Source: Blepharisma japonicum (Eukaryota > Ciliophora > Heterotrichea > Heterotrichida > Blepharismidae). From it: DNA of 64,000 bases. Below are positions 10,628 to 21,448 of the stretch, one piece after another; within the stretch, counting starts at the first letter, position 1, and each line of letters begins with the position of its first letter. Where the stretch lies: positions 310,001 through 374,000 of the forward strand of contig CATKHK010000010.1 of NCBI GenBank assembly GCA_949751835.1, written 5' to 3'. The translations under genes and the position numbers were made by a program. The notes under the pieces were generated by a model. That model made no database searches. It worked only from the letters and a program-made list of their open reading frames with translations, and was not told the origin of the DNA.

Positions 10628-13360
10628 TTATTCATAATTACTTACGTTATTTTTATAAAAAGAAGAGTAATTTGAGGCCACTTTTCGATTTTTGTCAACC
10701 TTATCTAGCATCACATTAAGCATAATACTTTCGGCCTCACTTGGGAAAACATCGCTTAAGTCAGTTATGAATGATTTTTCAGGAGACTGAATGCTTTTGT
10801 CAGATGTCGGTGTTTTTTGTATAGATTTATCAAGTCTCATAAGTCTTTCGTCAAATGAGTCATCAATTTCGTCATTTTTCAAAACTTCACCTTTATATCT
10901 TTCGCATTGATTCTGCTTAATGTTGGCAAAATCCCCTGGCTTTTTGGGGATTTTTATTGGATTATTTTTGAGAACTGAGCTATCTCTCGATTTTCCCTGA
11001 AAAGTGCTTTGGTTTGTTTTATAAAATGATTTTGCATCAAGTGTATCTCTTTGCTTTGAGGTATAAAATTTTTCTTTTGTAAATGCTGGATCGTTATTTT
11101 CAATCATAAAACTGTCTTTAATGTTTGAAATTTCTTTGAAAACTTTGTGATTTAGGATATGCATGCTTTTTTCAAGCTCATTAATAGAGTACAAAATAGA
11201 TTTATTAGCATGATTGTATTCCTCTGCAGTCCTTAAATTTTCATCTAATCTTGATAGCTTGCTTTTTAATTCTGCTTGCAAATTTTGAGTAAGTTCTTTG
11301 ACTTTGCAAAGTTTTTTCTCATTACTTTCTAATGTCAAAAGTCTTCGTTTTACATCTTTATTGAACTTTTCTTGTTCTACGTAGTCAAATGCTCCATATT
11401 TTATTTCTGCTTCAAGTTTTGAAATTTCATCATTAATTATGCTTTCATCGCTACTATTCGTTTTGGTATTTTCTTGGCTTGAAATTCTAAGCTTAGTTGG
11501 AGGTTTGAATGGCCTAATAATTTTATTTTCAGTTGATTTTTGTGTGCGAGAGCTCACAGGCTGTTGGTATTCTTCATTTTTTTGCTGATTAATTTGCTCA
11601 GATTGAACTCTAGTTACTTTGGCAATTTTTTGAGATAGAAAATTTAGGGATTTTTCAATATCAGCTTTATTATTAGTAAATTTTTTCTGATCTGATTCTA
11701 TTTCAGCAATTCTTTCAGTTAAAGCGTTTATTGCTTTATCATTTTTTGTTCGAATTTTTGCAAATTCTTTCTTTCTATCAGAAAATTCTGCGATTTTTTG
11801 AGAAATTTCAGCAATCTCTTGGCTTTTTTCATTTTTATTCAAAACAACTTCATTCTGTAAGCTATTTACTGCAATTTCTATCCTATTTACCCTAGTTGAC
11901 AAATCTTCTAATTTTCCATCAAATTTTTCCATGGCTTGAATAATATTCTGAAAATTCTCGATCATTTGGTCTCCTTTTAATCCATCAGAAATATATGGAC
12001 TTTGACTATTCATTATATGAGATTTTTCTGAAACATATGATCTATTCTCTGCTTTGGGTGTAGTAATAATTGATGATTGTGGCGTTTCTTCAGTTATTAT
12101 AGTTTTCTGTATCATCATTTCGTTGATTGGCTTAACTTCATTGAGCAAGCTTACTCTCTCTAGCTTTTTTCTGCACAAGTCGTTTACAATGCTTTCATCG
12201 TCACTTAAATCGATATCGAAATTAATTTTCCCTTGTGATAAGGAAAACTGGGGAGTTTCAGGCATTTTCTTTGCAGATTCCTCTTCAATTCTTACAAAAT
12301 CTGAGCTGTTGGAATCATAATAAGAAATAGTTTCTCCATTTCTTAGTCTCAATACCTCTAAAAATCTATATAAATCCTGGTGCTGAGGATTTTTTATATA
12401 TTTAGGCAAATAAAAATCTTTATTAATTCTTGTGTTAGCTTTCAGGGCACGGAAAATTCTAATTAAAGGACTTCCTGGAGGCAATTTTTGCCAATTTATA
12501 GATTCAGAGACGATTGCTGTAAGAAAATGGTTATATTTAACAAGGGTGCATTCCAGCTCTTCTAGAGCCAGAATATCCATAGGATCAATATCAATACCAA
12601 TTATAACCAACCCACTGTATCTCAAAACATTTGCGAGCTGGAAAATTAATGCTTCATGCATCGTCAAAAATCCATGATGGTTTTCTTTAATAGGTGCTGG
12701 GTCACTTAAATCGATCCCATTGATCCCTAAATATTTCAAAGCTTTGTTATTAACCAGCATATCTAAAATACTAGTTATACAGTCAAATGTTAGTGGGTTG
12801 TAACTAATAGAGAACTCCTCAATAAATTCATTTATAGAGAGCCCTTGCCATATTTCAGAATCTTTTATTTCATTGCTATCTAAAATGAGCGCCTTAAGAC
12901 GTATGTCTTTAGCAATATTTGAAAGCTCGAAGATAGAGCCATCATGAAGATTGTTATCTGATAAATCTAAAACTTCAATTGTTGTGTTTTCCAGCAATAA
13001 AAAATTTATATAAGTCATCGAGCTGGTATTCAAATTGAAATTTGAATTTAAATTCAAATGCAAAATATTCATGTTCTCTTTTAATCCCAGGTACAAAAAT
13101 TTGCATGCATCAACAGAAAGATTTTGATTATGAATTTCAATGCTTTTTAAAAATCCTAAATCAGAACTTTGTAACAGTGTTTCACTAAGACAATAAAAAT
13201 CTTTATCTTTCTAATTAGTTTTTACGAGCAAACGGTTTGTGGTGATACTTATGATTTTTTCTCGGGAAATCAATGCATCGTTTATTTCTTTGATTTCTTG
13301 ACTATTGTTGGCTTTGCAGATTTCCTAATTAGGCAATACTTTATAGCTGGACTCTTCCAT
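10628..13360 (-). CDS. LRR / coiled-coil protein
   Basis: CDS join(10628..13210,13226..13324,13340..13360) on the minus strand, 900 residues. Two 15-nt introns near the 5' end (GTATTGCCTAATTAG at 13325-13339 and GTAAAAACTAATTAG at 13211-13225) connect the ATG at 13360 to the body. Residues about 60-225 are leucine-rich repeats of the ribonuclease-inhibitor type (IEVLDLSDNNL, LKALILDSNEI). Residues about 450-720 are heptad-rich and predicted coiled coil, and the C-terminal 170 residues are Ser/Lys-rich. The LRR-then-coiled-coil layout is seen in cilium/centrosome proteins such as CEP78, but the assignment is not certain. It is divergent to a small ORF with only 26 nt between ATGs. Confidence 0.8.
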
Positions 13361-13386
13361 TGTTTAGAATATAAAAATTCATTAAA

Positions 13387-13626
13387 ATGTCTGATTTATC
13401 GGGAAGTGAAGTAAACATTAAAGAACTCGGAGAAATGTATGCAGAAATCACTATACAAATTGAAGTGATCCCACCAAAAGTTCCTGAAGTTAAAGAAATT
13501 ATTCCAGATGTGCCAAGTCCTACGCATAATGAAAGAAGAAAAGCATATCATTATCAAAAACTTATAAAGGAATATGAAAACGCAGCACTCGAAGGAACCA
13601 ATTCAAAAAGAAATAATCATAGATAA
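13387..13626 (+). CDS. Small hypothetical protein (79 aa)
   Basis: Begins at an ATG 26 nt from the divergent LRR gene start and ends with TAA. The sequence is acidic at first, then has a Pro/Val/Glu-rich stretch (PPKVPEVKEIIPDVP) and a basic C-terminus with a short helix (RRKAYHYQKLIKEYENAA). No family recognised. Its placement suggests expression from a shared bidirectional promoter. Short length makes it uncertain, though amino-acid composition is protein-like. Confidence 0.5.
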   Translation: MSDLSGSEVNIKELGEMYAEITIQIEVIPPKVPEVKEIIPDVPSPTHNERRKAYHYQKLIKEYENAALEGTNSKRNNHR

Positions 13627-13672
13627 ATAATTTTTTTACATAATTAGATGGACATCCAAGTAAATGGGAAAT

Positions 13673-13966
13673 TTAATGAATTTTTTTAAGAAACCAGCTT
13701 GTCAGTTTGCAAATCTGACTAAGATTTTTGAATTGAGCTGAAAAGATAGATATAAACTATTCACCCTGCAAAATATCGTCGACTTGGTTTAGCCTTAACA
13801 ACGCGTTTGAAATAGGGCAATTATTATTTATTTTATTTCAGGCATCATATTGAATAGAGCCGAAACCTAAAATTCGGAGCACTAAAGCGATGGTTTCTCT
13901 ACAGTAGTTAAGCTTTGAATATTCAAACAATATATTTTTGCAAGGCTTAAAAGAAACTGGACTGCT
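13673..13966 (-). pseudogene. Coding-like minus-strand stretch, possible remnant
   Basis: Ninety-eight codons in one minus-strand frame, interrupted by a single TAG about two thirds along. The translation has a protein-like composition (for example CRETIALVLRILGFGSIQYD) and local GC is above that of the flanks. There is no in-frame ATG, and no 15/16-nt GT...AG intron removes the TAG, so it is not a complete gene. It may be a decayed duplicate or an exon whose partner is lost. Family not recognised. Confidence 0.25.
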
Positions 13967-14042
13967 TTAAATACACAAAACATAAAATCATTACCATTTT
14001 ACATGCTTTAAAAAGAGGGGGAAATATTACAAAATAATCTAT

Positions 14043-14078
14043 CACATAAATTTAAGAATAAATTTGTAAATTTATGTG
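14043..14078. repeat. Inverted repeat, 12-bp arms
   Basis: CACATAAATTTA at 14043-14054 and its exact reverse complement TAAATTTATGTG at 14067-14078, with a 12-nt loop. It lies about 370 nt upstream of the OST48 start. AT-rich arms can arise by chance, but the 12-bp perfect match includes GC positions. Confidence 0.6.
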
Positions 14079-14450
14079 TAAATTTATCGAATGCATTTAA
14101 TTTAAATATTTTCTAACTAAAAAATTAATCATTTATTTTAGCTATGTTTCTGCTAGATTTTTATTGTCATTGATATATTTATCTATATCAATCTAAGCTT
14201 GGATAGCGTTCTAAATGCTATTATTAAGACTTCTCATGTGGAATTCTTTTTCACATGCGAAATGCTCATACCTTTGCAGTTCAAAAGTTAGATAATCTGT
14301 TCGTAGTATATTAACTAAATTTATTGAATTTATACATTTAAAGCGCAAAAATTAAAATAAAACATAAAAGAAAATTGATTGATTTTCCTTTCTTATAACT
14401 TAAATTATCTATAAGACTGAGTGATATTATTTATTATAACCATTTTATCC

Positions 14451-15683
14451 ATGCTTTGGGTGCTCATAAGCTTAGCAATTGCAGTATCCGGTTCCAAAAT
14501 TCTTGTGTTGCTTGATAGCTGGAATATTAAAGACACTCATGCCAAATATTTCAATTTTCTCGAATCACAAGGCAATCAACTTACATACAGAATGGCAGAT
14601 TCAGCAGGAATCAAGATAGAAAAGTATGGAGAAGCTTTATATGAGGCCATCGTTCTCGCTGCACCTTCAGTAGAAGACTTAGGTGGAAAAACCACTGTTG
14701 ATGACCTACTATCTTTCTTCGACACCTATGAAGGAAGCATCATTATGTTTGCTGATACCGATGCTGGGCTTTTATACAGGAAATTAGCCAACAATTTTGG
14801 GTACGATTTTTATGAGCAAGGGGCTAGAGTTTATAATGCTGATAAAGACTCTATTGTAAAAACCACCAATGTGACAGCACCAGAAATAATCGCAGCTAAG
14901 GCAACCAAGCCGATTCATCTGTCTGGTGTGCCTTTTTATATGAAAAAAGAAACTTCGCTATCTGTATCAACACTTGTGGCATCCAACAAGGCTTTTGTGC
15001 AAAATGACTTAAAATTCAAAGACAAATACTCTGACTCTGGCTCAGAAATAATCCTTGGAGCAGCTACACAGGGAAGAAACAATGCAAGATTCGTCATTCT
15101 TGGTTCTTTAGATATATGCAAAAATGAATTTTACGATGACTCATCCAAAGGAAACAAAGATTTTTGCCAACAAATCTCTGATTGGGCTTTGAAAAATAAA
15201 GGGGTTTTAAGATACTCAGGAATCACTAACTACAGAGTTGATGAACACACCAAACCAGGGACGGTAGAAAAGGGATATTTAGAGAAAGAGTATACAGTGA
15301 AAGATAAGGTTTATTACTCAATTGATATTGAAGAGTATGACGGAAAGACAAAGACATGGAAACCTTTTACCTCAAGCAAAGTTTATATGGACTTCATTAT
15401 GCTTGATCCAAAGATCAGAAAATATTTGTCAAACAATAATGGGCTTTATTATACTGAGTTCGTAGCTCCTGATGTTCATGGGGTTTATCAGTTTAAGGTT
15501 CATTTTAACCAACCTGGATACACGTGGATCAATACAGCAACTGAAGCGTCCGTCAGACCTTATAGACATAACCAATATGAAAGATTCTTGACTTGTGCTT
15601 ATCCTTATTATTTTAGCGTTTTCAGCACAATAGTCGGATTTTTGGTGTTCAGCTTTTATTTCCTTTATCATAAAGATACTTAA
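14451..15683 (+). CDS. DDOST: OST48 / DDOST, oligosaccharyltransferase subunit
   Basis: A 410-residue subunit of the ER oligosaccharyltransferase complex that transfers the dolichol-linked glycan to Asn of nascent proteins (Wbp1 in yeast). The ATG at 14451 gives a clean signal peptide (MLWVLISLAIAVSG) followed by SKILVLLDSWNIKDTHAKYF, the family start. The lumenal domain includes the ALYEAIVLAAPSVEDLGG and FADTDAG blocks. The C-terminus has VRPYRHNQYERF, AYPYY and a single membrane helix (about 380-404) ending with a short cytosolic FLYHKDT, as in the family. Length is close to the usual 430-450. No intron and no in-frame TGA occur downstream of this start. Confidence 0.95.
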   Translation: MLWVLISLAIAVSGSKILVLLDSWNIKDTHAKYFNFLESQGNQLTYRMADSAGIKIEKYGEALYEAIVLAAPSVEDLGGKTTVDDLLSFFDTYEGSIIMFADTDAGLLYRKLANNFGYDFYEQGARVYNADKDSIVKTTNVTAPEIIAAKATKPIHLSGVPFYMKKETSLSVSTLVASNKAFVQNDLKFKDKYSDSGSEIILGAATQGRNNARFVILGSLDICKNEFYDDSSKGNKDFCQQISDWALKNKGVLRYSGITNYRVDEHTKPGTVEKGYLEKEYTVKDKVYYSIDIEEYDGKTKTWKPFTSSKVYMDFIMLDPKIRKYLSNNNGLYYTEFVAPDVHGVYQFKVHFNQPGYTWINTATEASVRPYRHNQYERFLTCAYPYYFSVFSTIVGFLVFSFYFLYHKDT

Positions 15684-15949
15684 TCAATCCTTTAGAAAGT
15701 CCTTCCTCTAATTTGCTTTATATCTTTAATAAATGGCTCTAATTAGGATATTTATAAAAGACTACTTATAAATCACCAAAATATCTGCTATAATTTTCTT
15801 GCAAACATTTCCAAAACCATAAATAGTCAAGTTATAAGCATAAATATCTTAAGATAATTGATCTAAGCAATATAATTACTCTGTCCCATTGACTCTTATA
15901 ACTCCCAATTTGTAAATGCCATTTGATAAAAAGTTGTTTTAAGAAAAGC

Positions 15950-16900
15950 ATGACAACACATAAATGTATCTGCAAGACTTGTGGACGCGGTATTACCTTC
16001 TCCGATGCAAGTGTTCAAACTGAAATGCTCTCTGAGATGCAAAGCTTCGTCGATTTTACAGAAAAAATGTGCGTTCCAGGAGCACCTTTCAAAAAAAGTG
16101 CTGTAAGGAATCAAATAATGATGGTAAGACCAAGACGGCTGAAAGGAGATTCCGGGAAAGAAGTAGAAGAACCATCATCTATGATAAACTCAGAAATTTC
16201 AGAAAAGACACAGAAGCCTATATTTATCAGCCCAAATGAGAATTTTAAAATCGAAATAAATAAGCAAAGTGAGGATTCTTCAAGCGGAAAAGACCTTGAT
16301 TTAATAACGACTGGAATGAAAGAGTCATTAATAAGCACAGCACAGACTGAAAAATATATAGAAAGCAATGTGAAATTTAATATCCCTAGCAATAAAAATA
16401 AAGAACGCAGGAAGAGCTCTAAACCCAGCCAGGGGATAACTCCAATTAATACTTTAGCAAAGTCTCAAGCTCTTCCTTTATGCAAAATACTCGGAGGAAA
16501 ATTTGATCCTATATCTGTACCAATTAAATGCACAACACCAATGGTCACTTTAAAAAGTGAAAAAACGTTTAAAAAAAACATGAAATCAAATAAAAAACAC
16601 CGGAAAAATTGAAAATTAAAGGAAAATGCAAGCACAAGCAAAGAGCTGTCAGATGAAAGCACTAATCAGTTGTCACAAAACTATGGGCTGATTTTTGATA
16701 AGCATACAAATTTGGATCCAAATGGCAGAGAAACATTTAAGCATCTTGTGCAGTTGGAGAAGCTTGGATTGAAAGAACAATTTTCGACAAAAAACTTCAA
16801 ATATGCAGAAAGAAAGAAGATTGAGACAGAAGAGTCTGTAAGTATTGATTTGAGCAATAGCTTGGACATGGATCAAATTCAAGAGTTTTTAGAGAATTAA
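15950..16900 (+). CDS. Ser/Lys-rich protein with N-terminal CxC-x2-C
   Basis: A 316-residue protein of unknown function. The first in-frame ATG is at 15950, giving MTTHKCICKTCGRG, a Cys/His cluster that could bind zinc. One TGA=Trp at 16610-16612 joins the two halves. The middle is Ser/Lys/Glu-rich and probably disordered. A C-terminal segment (NLDPNGRETFKHLVQLEKLGLKEQF) may be helical. The next gene downstream on the same strand, 42 nt away, also begins with a CxxC motif, so the two may be diverged duplicates or functionally linked. Confidence 0.65.
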
Positions 16901-16942
16901 GGCGCTAATATAATTAAAATATGAATGAATAAAAATATTTGA

Positions 16943-17791
16943 ATGAACATTCCAAATAAGTTTAAAAAAATCCCTTGCAAAGCTTGTAAGAAAAAATGAG
17001 CCTCAACAAGCTTTGATATTCAAAATCGAGACCCAAATGTTTTATTTAATAAAAAACCAATCCTTTTACAGTTTACATCTCTACAAGCAGCAAGAAATCA
17101 AGTAAAGCTCAAGAAAAACTATTCATTTTCTTCTCTTCAGGAGGCAAGATACAAGTTTAAAGCAAATAAAACTTCATGTTTATCACAAAATACCTGGGAA
17201 AATGTTGGGATTTCAGCAAAACTAGATTCTTGTGGAAATTATCAGAGGAATAGAGCCAATATAATAAAATACTCAGGAGAAGAGTATTTAATATCTCAAC
17301 AGAGCAGCATCTCTAAAAGCAAAAGCTTGTCTTCATTAGAAATAGAAAATTTTGAAACAGACTCTGATACTTCCATTTGCCTGACTCCACCAATAAGTTA
17401 TGAAAGCAGTAAAGGAGGTAATTCTATAGATTATTATAGCGATTCAACCTTTTGCAGCTCTGCAAGCCCATTTTCTTTTCTTAATTCAGCTACAAACAAT
17501 TCAGAAAACATTGGAAAGAATGAAAAAAGAATAGGTATTAATAAAAGCAATGATGAAAGCCAGGTAGGCCTTATAAAATCGCAGAATAGTGAGGATAAAG
17601 CATCATTAGATTTGAGCAGTGCCAATAAAATTGATAAATATTCAATAGAATTTAATTCAAACTGCAAAGAAAATCTTAAAAGAAAAAATAATGACGACTC
17701 AGAAGTCAATCACAGATCAAAGAGATTCAAATTTTCATCTAGTGAATTTGCACATAATAATGATTTACATAGAAATGATAGCACAAATTAA
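16943..17791 (+). CDS. Ser/Asn-rich protein with N-terminal CxxC
   Basis: A 282-residue protein of unknown function. It starts at the ATG at 16943 (MNIPNKFKKIPCKACKKKW, the Trp encoded by TGA) and ends with TAA. After the CxxC it has a basic region, then long Ser/Asn/Asp-rich stretches typical of disordered protein, and a C-terminal basic patch (RSKRFKF) that could be a nuclear signal. It follows a similar Cys-starting gene by 42 nt on the same strand. No intron is needed. Confidence 0.6.
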
Positions 17792-18087
17792 AACAAATTT
17801 GTTTCAATTAAGCTCTTCGAATTTTAGGGTCAAAACTAGGGAATTAAATTATTAGCAGACTTAAAGATGCTGACTGGTTAAAAAAAGTTTGTTTAATTGC
17901 CTAAAATCTTGAAACAAAACCCCCTTAGTCTATTCTTAAAAATCTTCGAATTTAAATATGGAGCTTGAAAACTGCCTGATCTTCCCTCAATTTGTGCGTT
18001 TCTACTACTTTTGAAACTTAAAGGATTTCCAAGCACTTTAAAAAACACAGCTATTATTTGTGATAAAACTAAATTATTTATGAAGAT

Positions 18088-18426
18088 CTATTTAAATCCT
18101 TTTCTGAAAATAGCTTCTCGATATTCCTGACATGAAGCACAAGGGCCACAGAAGCAATGAGTACAGCAGTCCCCAACAAATCCTCCTTCTATTTTGAATA
18201 TTCCTCTAAGATTTCCACGGTTGATTGCAGCTCCAATGCATCCCAAGCAGCATGCGAGTAGGCATGGGACCATACAACCTTGAGCGTTATCAGAAGCTTT
18301 TTCAATTGCTTTCCCTTGCATGCATTGAGCTCCGCAAGGTATACAGCATCCCCATAAGCAGACCATGCAGTCCTTTGTGCATCCTAAGAGTGATTCGGTG
18401 AAATGTGGTTCACTTCCACTTGCCAT
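18088..18426 (-). CDS. PLAC8-family Cys-rich protein, copy 1
   Basis: A 112-residue protein from the ATG at 18426 to TAG at 18088-18090. The pattern of Cys clusters (GCTKDCMVCLWGCCIPCGAQCMQG, split here as GCTKD, CCIPCGAQC, CFCGPCASCQEYRE) is that of the PLAC8/DUF614 family, found in plant FCR/PCR membrane proteins and animal PLAC8. Two hydrophobic Cys-rich segments (about 20-35 and 55-70) suggest membrane association. Roles in this family range from cell-size control to metal transport; none can be assigned here. It forms a same-strand tandem pair with the next gene, which has identical length. Confidence 0.88.
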   Translation of the reverse strand: MASGSEPHFTESLLGCTKDCMVCLWGCCIPCGAQCMQGKAIEKASDNAQGCMVPCLLACCLGCIGAAINRGNLRGIFKIEGGFVGDCCTHCFCGPCASCQEYREAIFRKGFK

Positions 18427-18722
18427 TTTAACTTTTATTAAGGTTGCCAAACGTTTCTCTTCTTTTGATGGACAAATAGGTTATTTATTTAAATTTTTGA
18501 ACTATGAATAATTTTTTCAAAATAAAAACAATAAGTTATTATACCAGAAATAAAATTTTTTATTAAAAAAATAGACTGAATTTTCCTTATTTTTATGATT
18601 TTAATGCTGCCTTTTTTATATATGGAAATTATTAAGAAAGAATTTCATTTCACAAGAAATAGTTTTCTTTGGTTTTTATTGAGCTTTTTAGAAAGGACTT
18701 ATTATATTTAAGTGAATGTTAG

Positions 18723-19061
18723 TTAACTTCTTTTAGTTTGATTCCTCCATTGTACTTCACGGTACATTTGGCATGAAACACAAGGCAGACAGAACCAGCT
18801 AATCAGGCAATCTACAATAAAGTTTCCATCAATCCTGTAACGATTGCGAATATTTCCACGGTTAATTGCTGAACCAATGCAACCTAAAAATGTTGCTAGG
18901 AGGCATGGGACGAAACAGCTTTCTGATCCTGCACTTGCGTCGTTGATTGCCATTCCTTGGACACACTGTGAGCCGCATGGAACACACCAGGAGATTAAGC
19001 AGCTTTTCATGTCTTTTGTGCACCCACACAAAGGCTCTTCAAAGGTATTTTCTTGCGCCAT
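18723..19061 (-). CDS. PLAC8-family Cys-rich protein, copy 2
   Basis: A 112-residue paralogue of the gene at 18088, with ATG at 19061 and TAA at 18723-18725. It keeps the GCTKD start of the domain, the CVPCGSQCVQG block, GCIGSAINRGNIRNRYRI (nearly identical to its neighbour) and the terminal CLPCVSCQMYREV. Several cysteines differ between the copies, so they have had time to diverge. It lies about 300 nt upstream of copy 1 on the same strand. Confidence 0.88.
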   Translation of the reverse strand: MAQENTFEEPLCGCTKDMKSCLISWCVPCGSQCVQGMAINDASAGSESCFVPCLLATFLGCIGSAINRGNIRNRYRIDGNFIVDCLISWFCLPCVSCQMYREVQWRNQTKRS

Positions 19062-20167
19062 CAAATTTTTATTAGAGTTTATTGGATATGAGTTGATAAG
19101 AAAATATGTCACAAGCTTTATATTATCTAAATATTTAATTCAAAAAAGATAAATAGAGATCTGCAATTTGTTGTTTATAAAATTGAAGTGAGTAAGCTAA
19201 ATAATAAATAGAATTTATAAGGAAAAATTTTTTAAACTTTTTACAAAAATTTTTTCTCAGAGGAAGATCTTAATAAGGCTCTGTGCTTATTAGCAAATTA
19301 GCTTTATTATGAGTTTCTGGTATTCATAAAATTTTACTCTGAAATACTGACCCTTTTATTTCCATTAATTTATGCTTAACTGTTTATAATACTAAATGGC
19401 TTAGTGGCAATATAATTCATGAATATAGAGTCAAGTATGACACCTTGGTTAAAGAAATTCACTTATCTAATAATCAATAAATTTAATATCAAGCGCAGGG
19501 TTGCTATTGATCTACTTTATTTTATTGTATTTCCTAGGTGTTGGGCTAAGGATTAAATTCAGTAGAAGCAGTTTACCTATATAACTGATTAATATATAAG
19601 AATTGAAGATAAAGGGCTGAATAAAAAGATGCTAGCACATCCCTCTAAATTCTTTGAAGTCTATCATGTTCATACATCTCTATAAAATAGGGCATTCAGC
19701 TTTATAGCGATTAGATAGAGACAGTAGCATCTGAGTGGTTTAAAATAAATATACCAACTATTTTCATTTTACTCAATTCTGGACAAAGGCAAGAATTAAA
19801 GCTATTAGCCAAATTTTAGACCCAGTTAAGGAATGCACTCAGAAATTACTTTAGGCGATTTAAAATTATGCATAAATAATTATAATAAATTTAAAAGCAT
19901 TTTTTTATATGAAACATTTAAAAATTAGATGAGAATTTACCAATTCTATTTTTATTTGTTCAATATTTGCAATCTATAGATAAACAACTTAACATTGAAC
20001 TATTTAAAATTAAAATATTTGATAGAATTTTTGAAAATGAAAAATAAAAATTATATCCTCATTAGAGAATGCAGAACACACACAAATAATCATCCTGAAA
20101 TTCAATTTCAAGATTAAAATAAGTCATCTAATAGGCCATTTTAATTAATTTTAAATTTAGTTCAGCA
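19062..20167. other. Intergenic region, nothing recognised
   Basis: About 1.1 kb between the PLAC8 pair and the amidotransferase pair, whose promoters diverge here. A stretch around 19500-19850 is somewhat less AT-rich and was read on both strands. No long open frame, tRNA or snRNA could be supported. Confidence 0.5.
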
Positions 20168-21403
20168 ATGTCATCTTACAGAATTCTCGCATATTCAAAA
20201 ACTGCTGGCACTTTCAAATGTTTTCTTGATGGAAACCTCATTCCTGCATTTACTGTGCAAGAATCAGATATAAATCGTTATTTTTCGGTGGTTAGAATCT
20301 TGTCAGCTTCACTTGAGCCGGCCAAGTATTCATCTCTTAACTGGGATCATATGGGTTACTTAGAAAACGAAAAGTTATGCTTTAATTTACTGAAATTAAT
20401 ATACAGCCTTTGAAGCCTGAATAAAATTGCAAAAAATAAAAAATGAGCTTAAGAGAATGAAAGTCTCTATTAATTCTGACACATATTAAGGAGCTGAATG
20501 AAGCATATAGGTTATCATTCTTTTACTATTGAAAACACTATTTATGTCCCACTACCAAATATCGAATTAAACGGTGATATCCCACAAAGATTTTTGGATC
20601 ATGAAATCATGCTAGAAAGGTACAACCTAGCAGTTTCTAACAATTTCCTAGACAAAGACTTCAGCTTTAGAACTGCTTCTTATAGCCCAGTTGCATTTCA
20701 TGAAAACCCAGATTTTTTGCTATTTCACATGCAAGACTATTTGCCATGGCCTGGGATCAGTGAGTGCTTATATGGTGGATTTTTTATTAAAGGAACAGAA
20801 AAATGAAACCATTACTTCGTCCCACAAAACAACTTGCCGCCACTAGGAAATCTCTCTAATCTTAAAGGAATTTTAATAACAGGCGCAAAATACTGTTCAT
20901 ATGATACAACTTTACCTTGGATTGATTCTCTGCTGGATCTTCTAAGAAGCATCCATGAACATTACCCACACGTAAAATTCATAGGAATTTGCCTTGGCCA
21001 CCAAATCCTTGCCAGAGCATTTGGGGGAGAAACTGGAAGAAATCCTTCAGATAGATTCATATACCATCTTGAAGAGTTTTCTGCACTAGAAGAATTCGAA
21101 GGACTTCCAAACAAGTTAAAAGTATCTGAATCACATGGTGATTGCGTGTTAGAAATTTCTCCAGAGTCTAGGATAATTTACACATCTCCATCCACTCGTG
21201 CAGAAATGCTAAGATATGGGAACTGGGGAGTCTCTGTGCAAGGACACCCTGAGTTTACTTCAATGTTCATAAAGAATTTCCATTCAAAATTCTGCCACTC
21301 TAGATATGATGATATACAAGAAGTTTTGAATACTTATACATACGAAAGGACTGACTCCGACTTGATTATTGAAGCTTTTAACAGATTTATAAGAAAAAAA
21401 TAA
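20168..21403 (+). CDS. Class I glutamine amidotransferase-like protein, copy 1 (interrupted)
   Basis: A 374-residue protein if the 111-bp insert at 20375-20485 is removed; with it, the frame meets TAA in the insert. The C-terminal GATase domain has the nucleophile Cys in GICLGHQILARAFGG and the His-Glu pair in VQGHPEFT. GATase1 members of this layout include plant gamma-glutamyl peptidases and GMP-synthase-like hydrolases. The N-terminal 170 residues, shared with the neighbouring copy, are not recognised. The Trp in GTEKWNHY is TGA. Across the insert the paralogue aligns exactly (copy 2 HDNQLRKLIKQ, copy 1 ENEKL then RSWMKH). The gene is either a pseudogene, processed by DNA excision, or present in a mixed state. 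Confidence 0.8.
20375..20485. other. 111-bp TTA-flanked insert, IES-like
   Basis: A 111-bp AT-rich segment inside the first amidotransferase gene. It begins with TTA at 20375-20377, and the same TTA recurs at 20486-20488 directly before the coding sequence resumes, so the insert is bounded by a TA-containing direct repeat. It carries in-frame TAA stops. Removing one repeat and the insert restores a gap-free alignment to the intact paralogue. Its length is far from the 15/16-nt introns of this genome. TA-bounded excised segments (IESs) are the known germline-limited elements of ciliates including Blepharisma. Whether it is excised is inference. Confidence 0.65.
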
Positions 21404-21448
21404 CTTAGAGTCACTTATAAGCTTTTTATATATAAATTTACTTGATTA

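Larger units (their letters stand above)
13627..14450. other. Gap with hairpin and possible gene remnant
   Basis: About 820 nt between the small ORF and OST48. It includes a minus-strand coding-like stretch (see 13673-13966) and a 12-bp perfect inverted repeat (14043-14078). The rest is AT-rich and should contain the OST48 promoter. Confidence 0.5.

Noticed and set aside
10628-10700. A further 3' intron (GTAAGTAATTATG...) in the LRR gene
   Set aside because: No AG occurs at 15-16 nt, and the TAA stop follows naturally.
15916-15950. Upstream ATG plus a 16-nt intron extending the CxC-x2-C gene
   Set aside because: The candidate intron does not end in TAG and lacks the A at -6 found in all supported introns.
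17893-18050. 50-residue minus-strand open frame downstream of PLAC8 copy 1
   Set aside because: Starts at GTG, short, no homology recognised; composition is plausible but not enough to call a gene.
20375-20485. Reading the 111-bp insert as an ordinary intron
   Set aside because: No GT...AG placement at the junction restores the paralogue alignment, and all other introns here are 15-16 nt.
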